Position numbers and translations under genes: made by a program | The notes under the pieces: model-generated | Databases searched by the model: none | Told to the model about the DNA's origin: nothing | The model's input: only the letters and a program-made list of their open reading frames with translations | Origin: Kiloniellaceae bacterium | GTDB taxonomy: Bacteria; Pseudomonadota; Alphaproteobacteria; Kiloniellales; Kiloniellaceae | Assembly: GCA_021776195.1 (NCBI GenBank) | Contig: JAJFGK010000162.1 | Coordinates: 160,975-224,974 of the forward strand | DNA length: 64,000 nt | Direction of reading: 5' to 3' | Shown: positions 46,312-55,121 of the stretch, piece by piece | How the letters are laid out: each line of letters starts with the position of its first letter | Numbering within the stretch: the first letter of the stretch is position 1

Positions 46312-47837
46312 CGGGACGCAGGGGACGCCACAGGCCCAAGGGCCGCGACCGCGGAAACGCCGTCCAACAGTTGCCCTGGCGCCGGGTCACCAACCCCTAC
46401 GAGCCGATCCGCGTGCTGCGCCCGGAAGCGGTCGAGGCCATTCACAATGCGTCGATGGAGGTGCTGGAGCGGCTCGGCATCGAGTTCCTCGACCGGCGCG
46501 CCCTGGAGCTTCTGGAGGCCGCCGGCGCCACGGTCGATCAAGACAGCCGGATGGTGCGCTTCGACCGGGCCCTGGTGATGGCGGCCATCGACAAGGCGCC
46601 CAAGACCTTCACGCTCTTCGCCCGCAACCCCGAGCGCAATGTCTTGCTCGGCGGCAACCACATCACCTTCGATTCCGTGGGCGGGCCGCCCAACGCGAGC
46701 GATCTGGCGGGCGGCCGGCGGTCTGGCAACTTCGAGGACTTCAACAACTTCGTGCGTCTGGTCCAGAGCCTGAACGTGCTGCATCTTTGCGGCGGCGCGC
46801 CCATCGCGCCGATCGAACTGAACGCCGAAACCCGCCACCTGGACTGCAACCTCGCCTACCTGAACCTGACCGACAAGGCCTGGCACGCCAGCGGGTTGGG
46901 GCGCCGGCGCATGGCCGATTCGATCGAGATGCTGGCCATCGCGCGCAACAAGACGCGACGCGAGATCGCCGCCGAGCCGGGGGTCTACACCACGATCAAC
47001 GCCAACTCGCCGCGGCGCTTCGACGGGCCCATGCTGGAGGGTCTGATGGAGGCGGTGGAGAACGGCCAGGCGGTCTCGATCACGCCCTTCACCCTGGCCG
47101 GCGCCATGAGCCCGCCGACCATCGTCGGCTCCCTGGTGCAGCAGAATGCCGAGGCCCTGGCCGGGATCGCCTTTGCCCAGATCGTGGCGCCGGGGTCGCC
47201 CTGCATCTATGGCGGCTTTACCACCAATGTCGATATGAAGACCGGGGCGCCGGCCTTCGGCACGCCGGAGTACGCCAAATCCACCCTGGCCGCCGGGCAG
47301 ATCGCGCGGCGCTATGGCCTGCCCTATCGCTCCAGCAACACCAACGCCTCCAACGCCCCCGACGCGCAGGCCGCCTACGAATCCGGCATGTCGCTCTGGG
47401 CCTCGGTCATGGGGCACGCCAATCTGGTCCATCACGCCGCCGGCTGGCTCGAGGGCGGGCTGACGGCCTCCTTCGAGAAGGCGGTGATCGACGCCGAGAT
47501 GCTGCAGATGATGGCCGAGTTTCTGCGCCCCCTGGAGGTCGATGAAGGCTCGCTCTCGGTCGAGGTGATCGCCGAAATCGAACCCGGCGGCCACTTCTTC
47601 GGCTCGTCCCAGACCATGGAGATTTACGAGACGGCCTTCTATTCGCCGATGCTGTCGGACTGGCGCAACTTCGAGACCTGGCAGGAAGACGGCGCCCAGA
47701 CGGCGACCGACCGCGCCGGCAAGGTCTGGCGCCAACTGCTGGACAACTACGAACCGCCGGAACTGGACCCCGCCGCCGCGCGGGAGCTGCAGGCCTTCGT
47801 GGCGGCGCGCAAGAAGGAAGAAGGGGTGTCATCATGA
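46308..47837 (+). CDS. Trimethylamine methyltransferase (MttB)-family protein, non-pyrrolysine
   Basis: The protein has 509 residues. The barrel typical of MttB is seen in FDSVGGPPNASDL, LHLCGGAPIAPIEL, INANSPRRFDGPMLEGLMEA and ASVMGHANLVHHAAGWLEGGL. There is no in-frame amber codon, so it is a non-Pyl member like those that demethylate glycine betaine, proline betaine or carnitine. Such enzymes pass the methyl group to a corrinoid protein; none is encoded nearby. It is coupled by ATGA overlaps to the amine dehydrogenase before it and CocE hydrolase 3 after it. Confidence 0.92.
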   Translation: MTGRRGRHRPKGRDRGNAVQQLPWRRVTNPYEPIRVLRPEAVEAIHNASMEVLERLGIEFLDRRALELLEAAGATVDQDSRMVRFDRALVMAAIDKAPKTFTLFARNPERNVLLGGNHITFDSVGGPPNASDLAGGRRSGNFEDFNNFVRLVQSLNVLHLCGGAPIAPIELNAETRHLDCNLAYLNLTDKAWHASGLGRRRMADSIEMLAIARNKTRREIAAEPGVYTTINANSPRRFDGPMLEGLMEAVENGQAVSITPFTLAGAMSPPTIVGSLVQQNAEALAGIAFAQIVAPGSPCIYGGFTTNVDMKTGAPAFGTPEYAKSTLAAGQIARRYGLPYRSSNTNASNAPDAQAAYESGMSLWASVMGHANLVHHAAGWLEGGLTASFEKAVIDAEMLQMMAEFLRPLEVDEGSLSVEVIAEIEPGGHFFGSSQTMEIYETAFYSPMLSDWRNFETWQEDGAQTATDRAGKVWRQLLDNYEPPELDPAAARELQAFVAARKKEEGVSS

Positions 47838-49867
47838 AGATCGTCGACAGCTTTCCGCGCAAGGTCAAAGAGCTGGAGGAAGGGATCTGGATTCCGCTGA
47901 CCTCTGGCCACCGGCTGGCGGCGCGGATCTTGTTGCCCGAGGATGCCGAGGCCGACCCGGTGCCGGCGCTTCTCGAATACCTGCCCTACCGCAAGCGCGA
48001 CCAGACCCGGGGCGGCGACGAGCCCAAGCACCGTTATCTGGCCGGCCATGGCTATGCCGCGGTTCGGGTCGATATGCGCGGCGCCGGCGATTCCTTCGGC
48101 GTGATGCACGACGAGTACAGCCAGCAGGAACAGGACGACGCCCTGGAGGTGATCGCCTGGCTCGCCGCCCAGCCCTGGTGCAGCGGCAAGGTCGGCATGT
48201 TCGGTATCTCCTGGGGCGGCTTCAACGGGCTGCAGGTCGCCGCGCGCCGGCCGCCGGCTCTGAAGGCCATCATCACCTCCTGCTCGACGGACGACCGCTA
48301 CACCGACGACATGCACTACATGGGCGGGTGCCTGCTGAACGACAACATGGACTGGGGCACCACCTTTTTCTCGATCCTGCCGCTGCCGGGCGACCCGGTG
48401 ATCATGGGCGAAGGCTGGCGCGACAACTGGATGGAACGCCTCGCCGAAGTGCCCTGTCCGATCGAGACCTGGCTGAACCACCAGCACCGCGATGCCTACT
48501 GGAAGCACGGCTCGGTGAACGAGGACTTTGGCGCCATCGAGATTCCAGTCTTCGCCGTCGGCGGCTGGCTCGATGGCTACTCCAACGCCATCTTCCGCCT
48601 GCTGGCCAATCTCGACGTGCCCCGGCTCGGTCTGATCGGGCCCCACGGCCACCAGTGGGGTCATTCCGAGCGCGCGCCCGGACCGGCCATCGGCTTCCTC
48701 CAGGAGAGCCTGCGCTGGTGGGATCACTGGCTGAAGGACCGGCCGACCGGTATCATGGACGAGCCGATGTTGCGGGTCCTGATGGAGGAGGACCTGCCCG
48801 CCGCCCCCTGGTATGCCGAAGCGCCCGGACGCTGGGTCGGCGAGACGGTCTGGCCCAGCCCGCGCATCGCGCCCGCGACCTTCCACCTGAATGCCGACGG
48901 CCTGGGTGACACCGCGGGTGGCGAGACCCTGTTGGTCAACGCCTCGCCGCAGACCTGCGGGCTGGATGGCGGCGAATGGTGCCCCTATGGCACCGGCGGC
49001 AGCGGGCCGGACTTTCCCGGCGACCAGCGTTCCGACGATGGCGCCTCGCTCTGCTTCGACGGCGCGCCCCTGACCGAGACTTTGGAGATTCTCGGTGCTC
49101 CGGTGGTCGAGCTGGACCTTGCCGTCGACCGTCCCTCGGCCTTCGTCGCGGTGCGCTTGAACGACGTCAAACCGGACGGCTCGGTGGCGCGGGCCACCTA
49201 TGGCATCCTCAACCTGACCCACCGCGACGGCCATGAGAGCCCGGTGGCGATGACGCCGGGCAAGCGCACCCGGGTGCGCGTTCAGCTCAACGATATCGCC
49301 TATGCCTTCAAACCCGGCCACCGGATACGGATCAGTGTCTCGACCACCTACTGGCCGATGATCTGGCCCTCGCCGGAGGTCGTGACCCTGACCCTCTTCG
49401 CCGGGGCCGGTACGCTGACCCTGCCGGTCCGCCCGGCGGGCGAGGGCGAGCCCGCGGTGGCCGCCTTCGCCGGGCCCGAGGAAGGACCGGCCATGGCGGC
49501 GACCGTCATCGAGCCGGGGCAGGTGACCAACCGCATGGAGCGCGACCTGGCGACGGGACGGGTCGAAATGCTGGCCGAACGCGGCTCCGGTCTCGCCCGC
49601 ATCGAGGACCACGGCATGGTGGCCGGCTTTCGCAACTCGCGCGAACGCACGACCATCACCGCGGGCGACCCTCTGTCGGCCGAGACCGAGATGCGCTTCG
49701 AGAATCGATTGGAGCGGGGCGATTTCCGGGTGCGCATCGACGCGCGGACCCGGCTGCGCGCCACCAAGGAAACCTTTCTTTTGACCGCCGACCTGGATGT
49801 CTGGGAGGGCGAGGAGCGCATCCTGGCCCGGTCATGGAACTGCCCGATCCCGCGGCAACTTGTTTGA
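47834..49867 (+). CDS. CocE/NonD-family alpha/beta hydrolase 3
   Basis: The protein has 677 residues. The triad is Ser126 (GISWGG), Asp247 (GGWLDGY) and a histidine in GPHGHQWGH (His273 most likely). The jelly-roll domain shows STTYWPMIWPSP. It is a paralogue of hydrolases 1 and 2. It overlaps the methyltransferase stop by 4 bases. The stop codon is inside the first unit of a tandem repeat. Confidence 0.93.
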   Translation: MKIVDSFPRKVKELEEGIWIPLTSGHRLAARILLPEDAEADPVPALLEYLPYRKRDQTRGGDEPKHRYLAGHGYAAVRVDMRGAGDSFGVMHDEYSQQEQDDALEVIAWLAAQPWCSGKVGMFGISWGGFNGLQVAARRPPALKAIITSCSTDDRYTDDMHYMGGCLLNDNMDWGTTFFSILPLPGDPVIMGEGWRDNWMERLAEVPCPIETWLNHQHRDAYWKHGSVNEDFGAIEIPVFAVGGWLDGYSNAIFRLLANLDVPRLGLIGPHGHQWGHSERAPGPAIGFLQESLRWWDHWLKDRPTGIMDEPMLRVLMEEDLPAAPWYAEAPGRWVGETVWPSPRIAPATFHLNADGLGDTAGGETLLVNASPQTCGLDGGEWCPYGTGGSGPDFPGDQRSDDGASLCFDGAPLTETLEILGAPVVELDLAVDRPSAFVAVRLNDVKPDGSVARATYGILNLTHRDGHESPVAMTPGKRTRVRVQLNDIAYAFKPGHRIRISVSTTYWPMIWPSPEVVTLTLFAGAGTLTLPVRPAGEGEPAVAAFAGPEEGPAMAATVIEPGQVTNRMERDLATGRVEMLAERGSGLARIEDHGMVAGFRNSRERTTITAGDPLSAETEMRFENRLERGDFRVRIDARTRLRATKETFLLTADLDVWEGEERILARSWNCPIPRQLV

Positions 49868-49909
49868 GGGCCCGGCTTGTTCGACGGCCCGGCTTGTTTG
49901 GTGGCCGGC
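49860..49909. repeat. 17-bp tandem repeat after CocE hydrolase 3
   Basis: Units TTGTTTGAGGGCCCGGC, TTGTTCGACGGCCCGGC and TTGTTTGGTGGCCGGC start at 49860, 49877 and 49894. The first contains the hydrolase stop codon. The unit resembles that of the repeat at 21897-21930. Confidence 0.88.
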
Positions 49910-49951
49910 AAGCGTGCTTGGATCGGAATTGAGAAGATAGGGAGAGTGGCG

Positions 49952-51097
49952 ATGCTGTCAGCGAGTGAAATCCTGGACCCCCGGCTCTACGAAAGCACCC
50001 GGCGGCCCCTGCTGGAGGCGGAGACCCTGCCCGGGCACTGCTACACCTCGGAGGCGTTCTATCAGCGCGAGGTCGAGGGCATCTTTCTCAAGACCTGGAA
50101 CTTCATCGGCCGGGTCGACCGCGTCCCCAGTCCCGGCGACTACTTCGCCTTCGAGTTCGTCGGCGTGCCGGTGGTGGTGCTGCGCGACAACGAGGGCAAG
50201 GTGCGGGCCTTCGCCAACACCTGCCGGCATCGCGGCGCCAAGATCGCCTGCGGCGAGGGCAACAAAAAGAACCTCTCCTGTCCCTATCATTCCTGGACCT
50301 ACAAGCTGGACGGGACGCTGGACTTCGTGCCCGAGATGGACCAGGCAGTCGGCTTCGACAAGTCGAACTACAATCTCATCGAGCTGCGCCTGGAGACCTG
50401 GGCCGGGTTCCTGTTCCTGAACTTCGACAAGGAGGCCGACTCGCTGGCGGCCCATCTGGGCGACCTGCCGGCCCTGATGGAGTCCTACGGCTTCGAGCGC
50501 ATGCGCTGCACCCGCCGCGCCGAGTACCAACTGGCCTGTAACTGGAAGGTCTACGTGGAAAACGCCATGGAGTCCTATCATGTGCCGACGGTGCACCTGA
50601 AAACCCTGCAGCGGCAAAAGCGCGACCACAATCCGCCGATCCTGCCGGAACGAGGAGAGTTTAGCGGCCTCTTCACCCGCCACGAAGGCTCACGCGCGCT
50701 GCTGCCGGGCATGAAGGGCTTTCCCTTCATCCCGACCCTGAAAGGCGACGCGGCGGCGGGCACCTACTACATTCTGATCAATCCCAGCACCATGTTCGGC
50801 TGCACCTACGACTGCATGTGGTGGCTTGAGCTGCATCCGGAAGGGCCGGGGCAGAGCAAGCTGATCGTCGGGTCCTGTTTTCCCGAGGACACCGTCGCCC
50901 GGGACGATTTCGAGGAGCTGGTGCAGAATTACTACCGCCGCCTCGACATCTCCATCGCCGAGGACAACGAGATCTCCGACCAGCAGCAGATCGGCCTATC
51001 CTCGCCCTTCTGTCTGCCGGGACGCTTTTCCCACATGGAGCCGCTGGTTCACGTGATCGACAACTGGGTTCTGGATCGGGTGATCGGTGCCGCCTGA
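49952..51097 (+). CDS. Rieske [2Fe-2S] oxygenase alpha subunit 2
   Basis: The protein has 381 residues. The Rieske ligands are Cys91, His93, Cys110 and His113 (CRHRG and CPYHSW); the catalytic iron ligands fall in NWKVYVENAMESYHVPTVH (Glu204, His210, His215). It resembles the oxygenases that demethylate quaternary amines, such as carnitine or betaine monooxygenases, but ring hydroxylases share the fold. No reductase is adjacent. The ribosome site AGGGAGAG precedes the ATG. It follows the hydrolase by 84 bases of mostly repeat sequence and overlaps the next gene. Confidence 0.9.
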   Translation: MLSASEILDPRLYESTRRPLLEAETLPGHCYTSEAFYQREVEGIFLKTWNFIGRVDRVPSPGDYFAFEFVGVPVVVLRDNEGKVRAFANTCRHRGAKIACGEGNKKNLSCPYHSWTYKLDGTLDFVPEMDQAVGFDKSNYNLIELRLETWAGFLFLNFDKEADSLAAHLGDLPALMESYGFERMRCTRRAEYQLACNWKVYVENAMESYHVPTVHLKTLQRQKRDHNPPILPERGEFSGLFTRHEGSRALLPGMKGFPFIPTLKGDAAAGTYYILINPSTMFGCTYDCMWWLELHPEGPGQSKLIVGSCFPEDTVARDDFEELVQNYYRRLDISIAEDNEISDQQQIGLSSPFCLPGRFSHMEPLVHVIDNWVLDRVIGAA

Positions 51098-52091
51098 TCG
51101 CACAAAATGGCGGCTTCACGTTGCCGCGCTGTCATCGCAACCCGAGCTCTTCTGGGTGACCGAGGACCGCGTCGCCGCGGCCCGCAAGCGGCACCCGGAA
51201 GGTGCCCGCCTCCTGACCGTGGACTGGAGCTGGGACCACGAGGGGCTCGAGGCCGGTGTCGGCCCGGCCGACATGATGATCGGCTGGCGCTTTCCGGCGC
51301 TCGACTGGCGCCGCGCCGCGCCGCGCCTCAAGTGGATCCAACTGACCGGCGCCGGCAGCGAACACCTGCGGCCCTTCGACTGGCTGCCGCGCGGCGTGGC
51401 GCTGACCAACAACAGCGGCGTCCATGCGCCCAAGGCCGCCGAGTTCGCCGGCACGGCGATCCTGATGCTGAACAACCGGGTGCCGGCCATGGCGACGGCC
51501 CAGCGCCAGCGCCGCTGGGAGAAGAACTTTTCCAGCACGATCGACGGCAAGACGGTTCTCCTGCTCGGCCTCGGGGCCATCGGCGGCGCCGTGGCGCAAT
51601 GGGTGAAACAGCGTCTGGGGTTGCGGGTCGTCGCGGTGCGCCGCTCCGGGCGTCCGCACCGCTTCGCCGACAAGGTGGTGCCGCCCGAGGCCCTGGACAG
51701 CGTCCTGCCGGCGGCCGACTTCGTTGTCGTGACGACACCCCTGACGGCGGAGACCGAGGGCCTGTTGGACCGCCGCCGCCTGGCGCTGATGAAGCCCGGC
51801 GCCAGCCTGGTCAACCTCGGGCGCGCCCGGGTGATCGACTACGAGGCCCTGGCCGGGCGCCTGGCCGCGGGCCATCTGAGCGGCGCGGTACTTGACGTCT
51901 TCGATCCCGAGCCGCTGCCGCGGTCCTCGCCGCTCTGGACCACCCCGAATCTGATCGTCTCCGCCCACTGCACCTCGGACGACACCGAGAACTACATCGC
52001 CCGCACGCTCGATCTCTTCTTCGACAACTTCGCCCGCCTGCGCGCCGGCCGCCGCCTGAAGAACCGCATCTCGACGCGAAAGCAGTACTAG
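51087..52091 (+). CDS. D-2-hydroxyacid dehydrogenase
   Basis: The protein has 334 residues from a GTG start. The NAD-binding loop is GLGAIG (161-166), and the catalytic Arg246, Glu275 and His294 are present (LGRAR, DPEP, SAHCTS). It interconverts a 2-oxo acid and a D-2-hydroxy acid. It overlaps the Rieske gene by 11 bases and is the last gene of the plus-strand unit, so it may act on a product of the hydrolytic or oxidative steps. Confidence 0.92.
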   Translation: MPPDRTKWRLHVAALSSQPELFWVTEDRVAAARKRHPEGARLLTVDWSWDHEGLEAGVGPADMMIGWRFPALDWRRAAPRLKWIQLTGAGSEHLRPFDWLPRGVALTNNSGVHAPKAAEFAGTAILMLNNRVPAMATAQRQRRWEKNFSSTIDGKTVLLLGLGAIGGAVAQWVKQRLGLRVVAVRRSGRPHRFADKVVPPEALDSVLPAADFVVVTTPLTAETEGLLDRRRLALMKPGASLVNLGRARVIDYEALAGRLAAGHLSGAVLDVFDPEPLPRSSPLWTTPNLIVSAHCTSDDTENYIARTLDLFFDNFARLRAGRRLKNRISTRKQY

Positions 52092-52116
52092 GCAGGACTT
52101 GGCCGGACTGTTCGGT

Positions 52117-53379
52117 TTAGGTGAGGTCTTCCAGTTCCAGATGGTCCGGCCAGACCGACAAATCCGGTTGGACCACGAATTTCTGGCGGATGGTGCCGGG
52201 CCCCTCAACGCGTTTCATCCATTTCTTGTTGGCGGCCGACGCCGTCAAGCTGATCCGCAACCATATCGGCACGGCATAGATGTTCTCAAACTTTATCAAT
52301 AGGTTGTAGTGTGTGGGCCGACGTCGCGAGGACCCACCCTTGCTCCTGCTTTCCTTGGCGTAGTCGACGATTTCACCGGTCAATCTGTGTCCCGGCGTAA
52401 TCTTGTCAGGCAAGGGCGTTACCAACTCGGATCGAAATTTCTTCTGGAGCCGTTTTCGGTTGTTGGTGGAGCCCCAAAAAGCCAAGGCCGTCAGGGCTGC
52501 GAGCGTAGACAGCACGACCATGAAGGCGGTGTTGTGCTCGGCCCAGAGCCACGAAACAGCGGTCACGAAGGTGGACTCTCCATGGAACGTTTCCGTTTCC
52601 GGGACGACCTCTTCCAGGTAAGTGCCGAAAACGCCGAGGGCCACTAACACTAAAAAAAATAGCAATGCCCACTGAACGAAGACGGACGCTATTGCCGATG
52701 ACACCCCAAAGGCTTTGGTTTTGAGCACATCTTCAGGGCGATGGCCGTACTGAATCACGGTCTCGGTTTTGAGGTCGAACAAGCTGTCGAAGAACCATTT
52801 CGTTTGATCGTAGGTATCCCCAATGGTGGCAATGGGGCGCTTCAGACTGTCCGAAAAATCATAGAAGTAGGGGCCGTTATCCAAGTTTTTTCCCAGGTGT
52901 ACGTAAGTTCTCTCAGCGCCAAAGTGGGCGGCATAAAACATCTTCAGGAAATCGACAAACAACAGGGAGTGGGTGAAGGCGAGGACCAGCGTCAGGATCA
53001 GAATGGCGATGGAGTAGGAGCTGTTGCCCCACCAATAGCTAAGGACTTCGGTCCCGCCTGTTCCTAATGTGGAGTCGCAGAAAATCTCGAACAGCGCGTA
53101 CATGAAGATGGGAACTGCCAAAAGCAGAAAGAGGGAGTATCGGCTAAATCTTGGTTTTGCTGACGGAGTGTCGGTCGTTTTTTTCGCCACGAATGCCGTG
53201 AGTGCCTGCAACGCGATGACGACGACGATCAAGAGACCGCCACCGATGCCGGCAAATACCGGGTAGAGCCCATCCATCTCGTCGAAGTGTGATCGTCCCG
53301 TCACCGTAAAGGTGCCCCACGCGCCGAAAGCCATGCCGATCAAGGCAATGAGCGCGAGAACAAACTTGGCCACCTTCAT
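52117..53379 (-). CDS. Multi-pass membrane protein of unknown function
   Basis: The protein has 420 residues from the ATG at 53377-53379. I see about six hydrophobic segments: two near the N terminus (4-26 and about 44-68), two in the middle (about 82-100 and 120-146) and two around 235-310, with a basic cytoplasmic tail of about 100 residues. No family is recognised. Base composition is clearly lower in GC (about 50-55 % by eye) than its neighbours, and codon use is different, so it is probably acquired by transfer. It is convergent with the hydroxyacid dehydrogenase. Confidence 0.75.
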   Translation of the reverse strand: MKVAKFVLALIALIGMAFGAWGTFTVTGRSHFDEMDGLYPVFAGIGGGLLIVVVIALQALTAFVAKKTTDTPSAKPRFSRYSLFLLLAVPIFMYALFEIFCDSTLGTGGTEVLSYWWGNSSYSIAILILTLVLAFTHSLLFVDFLKMFYAAHFGAERTYVHLGKNLDNGPYFYDFSDSLKRPIATIGDTYDQTKWFFDSLFDLKTETVIQYGHRPEDVLKTKAFGVSSAIASVFVQWALLFFLVLVALGVFGTYLEEVVPETETFHGESTFVTAVSWLWAEHNTAFMVVLSTLAALTALAFWGSTNNRKRLQKKFRSELVTPLPDKITPGHRLTGEIVDYAKESRSKGGSSRRRPTHYNLLIKFENIYAVPIWLRISLTASAANKKWMKRVEGPGTIRQKFVVQPDLSVWPDHLELEDLT

Positions 53380-53486
53380 CGATGGGCTATGGATGACTAT
53401 GTTCCTCTCATGAGAGCGGATGCGTCCTGGTGCCGGGCTTCTTTCTGGAGAGAGGGCTGTGCTGCGGCCGATCCGACCGGACCAGG

Positions 53487-55085
53487 CTACAGAAAATCCG
53501 ACTCGCGCAGCTCGATCACGGTCGGTTTGTCCAGGGTCAGGGCCTGGGTCAGGGCGCTTCGCAGGTCGTCCAGATTCTCCGGACAGCAGGCCTCGCAACC
53601 AAACGAACGGCCCAGGGCGACGAAGTCGGGATTGGTCAGCTCGACGCCGATCTCGGCCTGGCCCCTGGCGCGCATGTCATCGCGGATCTGCCCGTAGCCG
53701 GCGTTGTTCCAGACGATGACCGGCAGGCCGAGCCGCTGGTCCACCGCGGTCGCCAGGTCGGGCAGGGTGAAGAGGAAACCGCCATCGCCGGCGATGGCGA
53801 TACCCGGGCGCGCGGGGTCGGCCAGCTTGGCGCCGATGGCCGCCGGCAGACCGTAGCCGAGCGTGCCGTAGCCCACCGGGAACAGCCATGACCGGTCCCG
53901 GTAGCAGGGAAACTCGATCGAGCCGGTGTAGGCCAGCTGGGTCGAATCGGCGCCGATGAAGGCGTCGCGCGGCAGGACCTGGCGCAGCACCTCCAGCACC
54001 TTGATGTGGCCAAGTTGCTTGTCGGTGCGCAGTTCCGCCGCCGCGGCCCGGGCGTCGTCAAGGGTACTCCCGGACCAGTGACCGCGGCTGTCGTTGTCCG
54101 GCGGCCCCAGGGCCTCGAGCAGTGCCGCCACGGTGAGGCCCACGTCGCCCAACAGGGCGGCATCGAGCGGATAGTCGCGGCTCAGGGCCACCGGGTCGAT
54201 ATCGACCCGCACCAGCCGGCCACCCATCGCCAAATGCTTTTGCCAGTGGTCGGTCGGGGCGATCTCGGTGCCCAGGGCGACCACCAGGTCGGCCTCGCGC
54301 AGCAGAGCCAGACCCGGCTCGCGGCGCAGGGCAAAGCCGAGGCAGAGCGGATGGTCCTCGGCCACCACGCCCTTGCCGGCCCGGGACTGGATGACGGCGG
54401 CGCCGAGCCGCTCGGCCAGGCGGGTGATGGCCTCGCCCTGGCCATAGCAGCCGCCGCCGACCAGGAAGACCGGCCGCTCGGCCGCGGCCATTATCTCCAC
54501 GGCCCGCGCCAGGGCCGGCCCGGCGGCGGCCGTCGCCTGCGGCAGGTTGCGCGGCGTCGGGTCGAAGTCGGCCGGCGCGGCCAGCACGTCGATGGGGATT
54601 TCGATGTGCACCGGTCGCGGCCGCGCGGAGGCGAAGAGCGAAAAGGCACGGGCGATCAACTCGGGCACCTGGGCGGGACTGCGCGCGGTGGCGCTGAACC
54701 CGGTCAGCGGTGCCATGGCCGCCTGCTGCGAGGTCATCTCGTGCAGTTCGCCGCGCCCCATCCCCAGGCCCTCGCTGCCCTGGACGCTGGAGACGATGAG
54801 GCTGGGAATGGAATCGGCATAGGATTCGGCGATGGCGGTGGCCGCGTTGGTCACCCCGGGCCCGGAAATCAGCAGGCTGAGCGCCGGCCGGCCGCAGGCC
54901 CTGGCATAGCCGTCGGCCATGAAGGCGGCGCCTTGTTCGTGGCGCACCGTGACATGGCGCAGGCCGAAGCGGTCGAGCCCGCGGTAGAGGTCCAGGGTGT
55001 GGACGCCGGGAATGCCGAAGGCGATGTCGATCCCGTAGGCCTTCAAAAGGCCGATGGTGGCCTCGCCGCAGGTCATCTCGCTCAT
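53487..55085 (-). CDS. TPP-dependent 2-oxoacid decarboxylase, acetolactate-synthase-like
   Basis: The protein has 532 residues. Glu50 in RHEQGAAFMADGYAR is the TPP-activating residue, and GDGGFLFTLPDL with a later NNAGYG forms the TPP/Mg site. The start (GIPGVHTLDLYRGL) recalls 5-guanidino-2-oxopentanoate decarboxylase (AruI) of the arginine transaminase pathway, but no partner of that pathway is adjacent, and the agmatinase-family gene is 31 kb away. It could also act on another 2-oxo acid. A UbiD-family gene is upstream on the same strand. Confidence 0.88.
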   Translation of the reverse strand: MSEMTCGEATIGLLKAYGIDIAFGIPGVHTLDLYRGLDRFGLRHVTVRHEQGAAFMADGYARACGRPALSLLISGPGVTNAATAIAESYADSIPSLIVSSVQGSEGLGMGRGELHEMTSQQAAMAPLTGFSATARSPAQVPELIARAFSLFASARPRPVHIEIPIDVLAAPADFDPTPRNLPQATAAAGPALARAVEIMAAAERPVFLVGGGCYGQGEAITRLAERLGAAVIQSRAGKGVVAEDHPLCLGFALRREPGLALLREADLVVALGTEIAPTDHWQKHLAMGGRLVRVDIDPVALSRDYPLDAALLGDVGLTVAALLEALGPPDNDSRGHWSGSTLDDARAAAAELRTDKQLGHIKVLEVLRQVLPRDAFIGADSTQLAYTGSIEFPCYRDRSWLFPVGYGTLGYGLPAAIGAKLADPARPGIAIAGDGGFLFTLPDLATAVDQRLGLPVIVWNNAGYGQIRDDMRARGQAEIGVELTNPDFVALGRSFGCEACCPENLDDLRSALTQALTLDKPTVIELRESDFL

Positions 55086-55121
55086 GGCTGTTCCCCCTCT
55101 CGAGTCCTCGCCCCGATCCGG

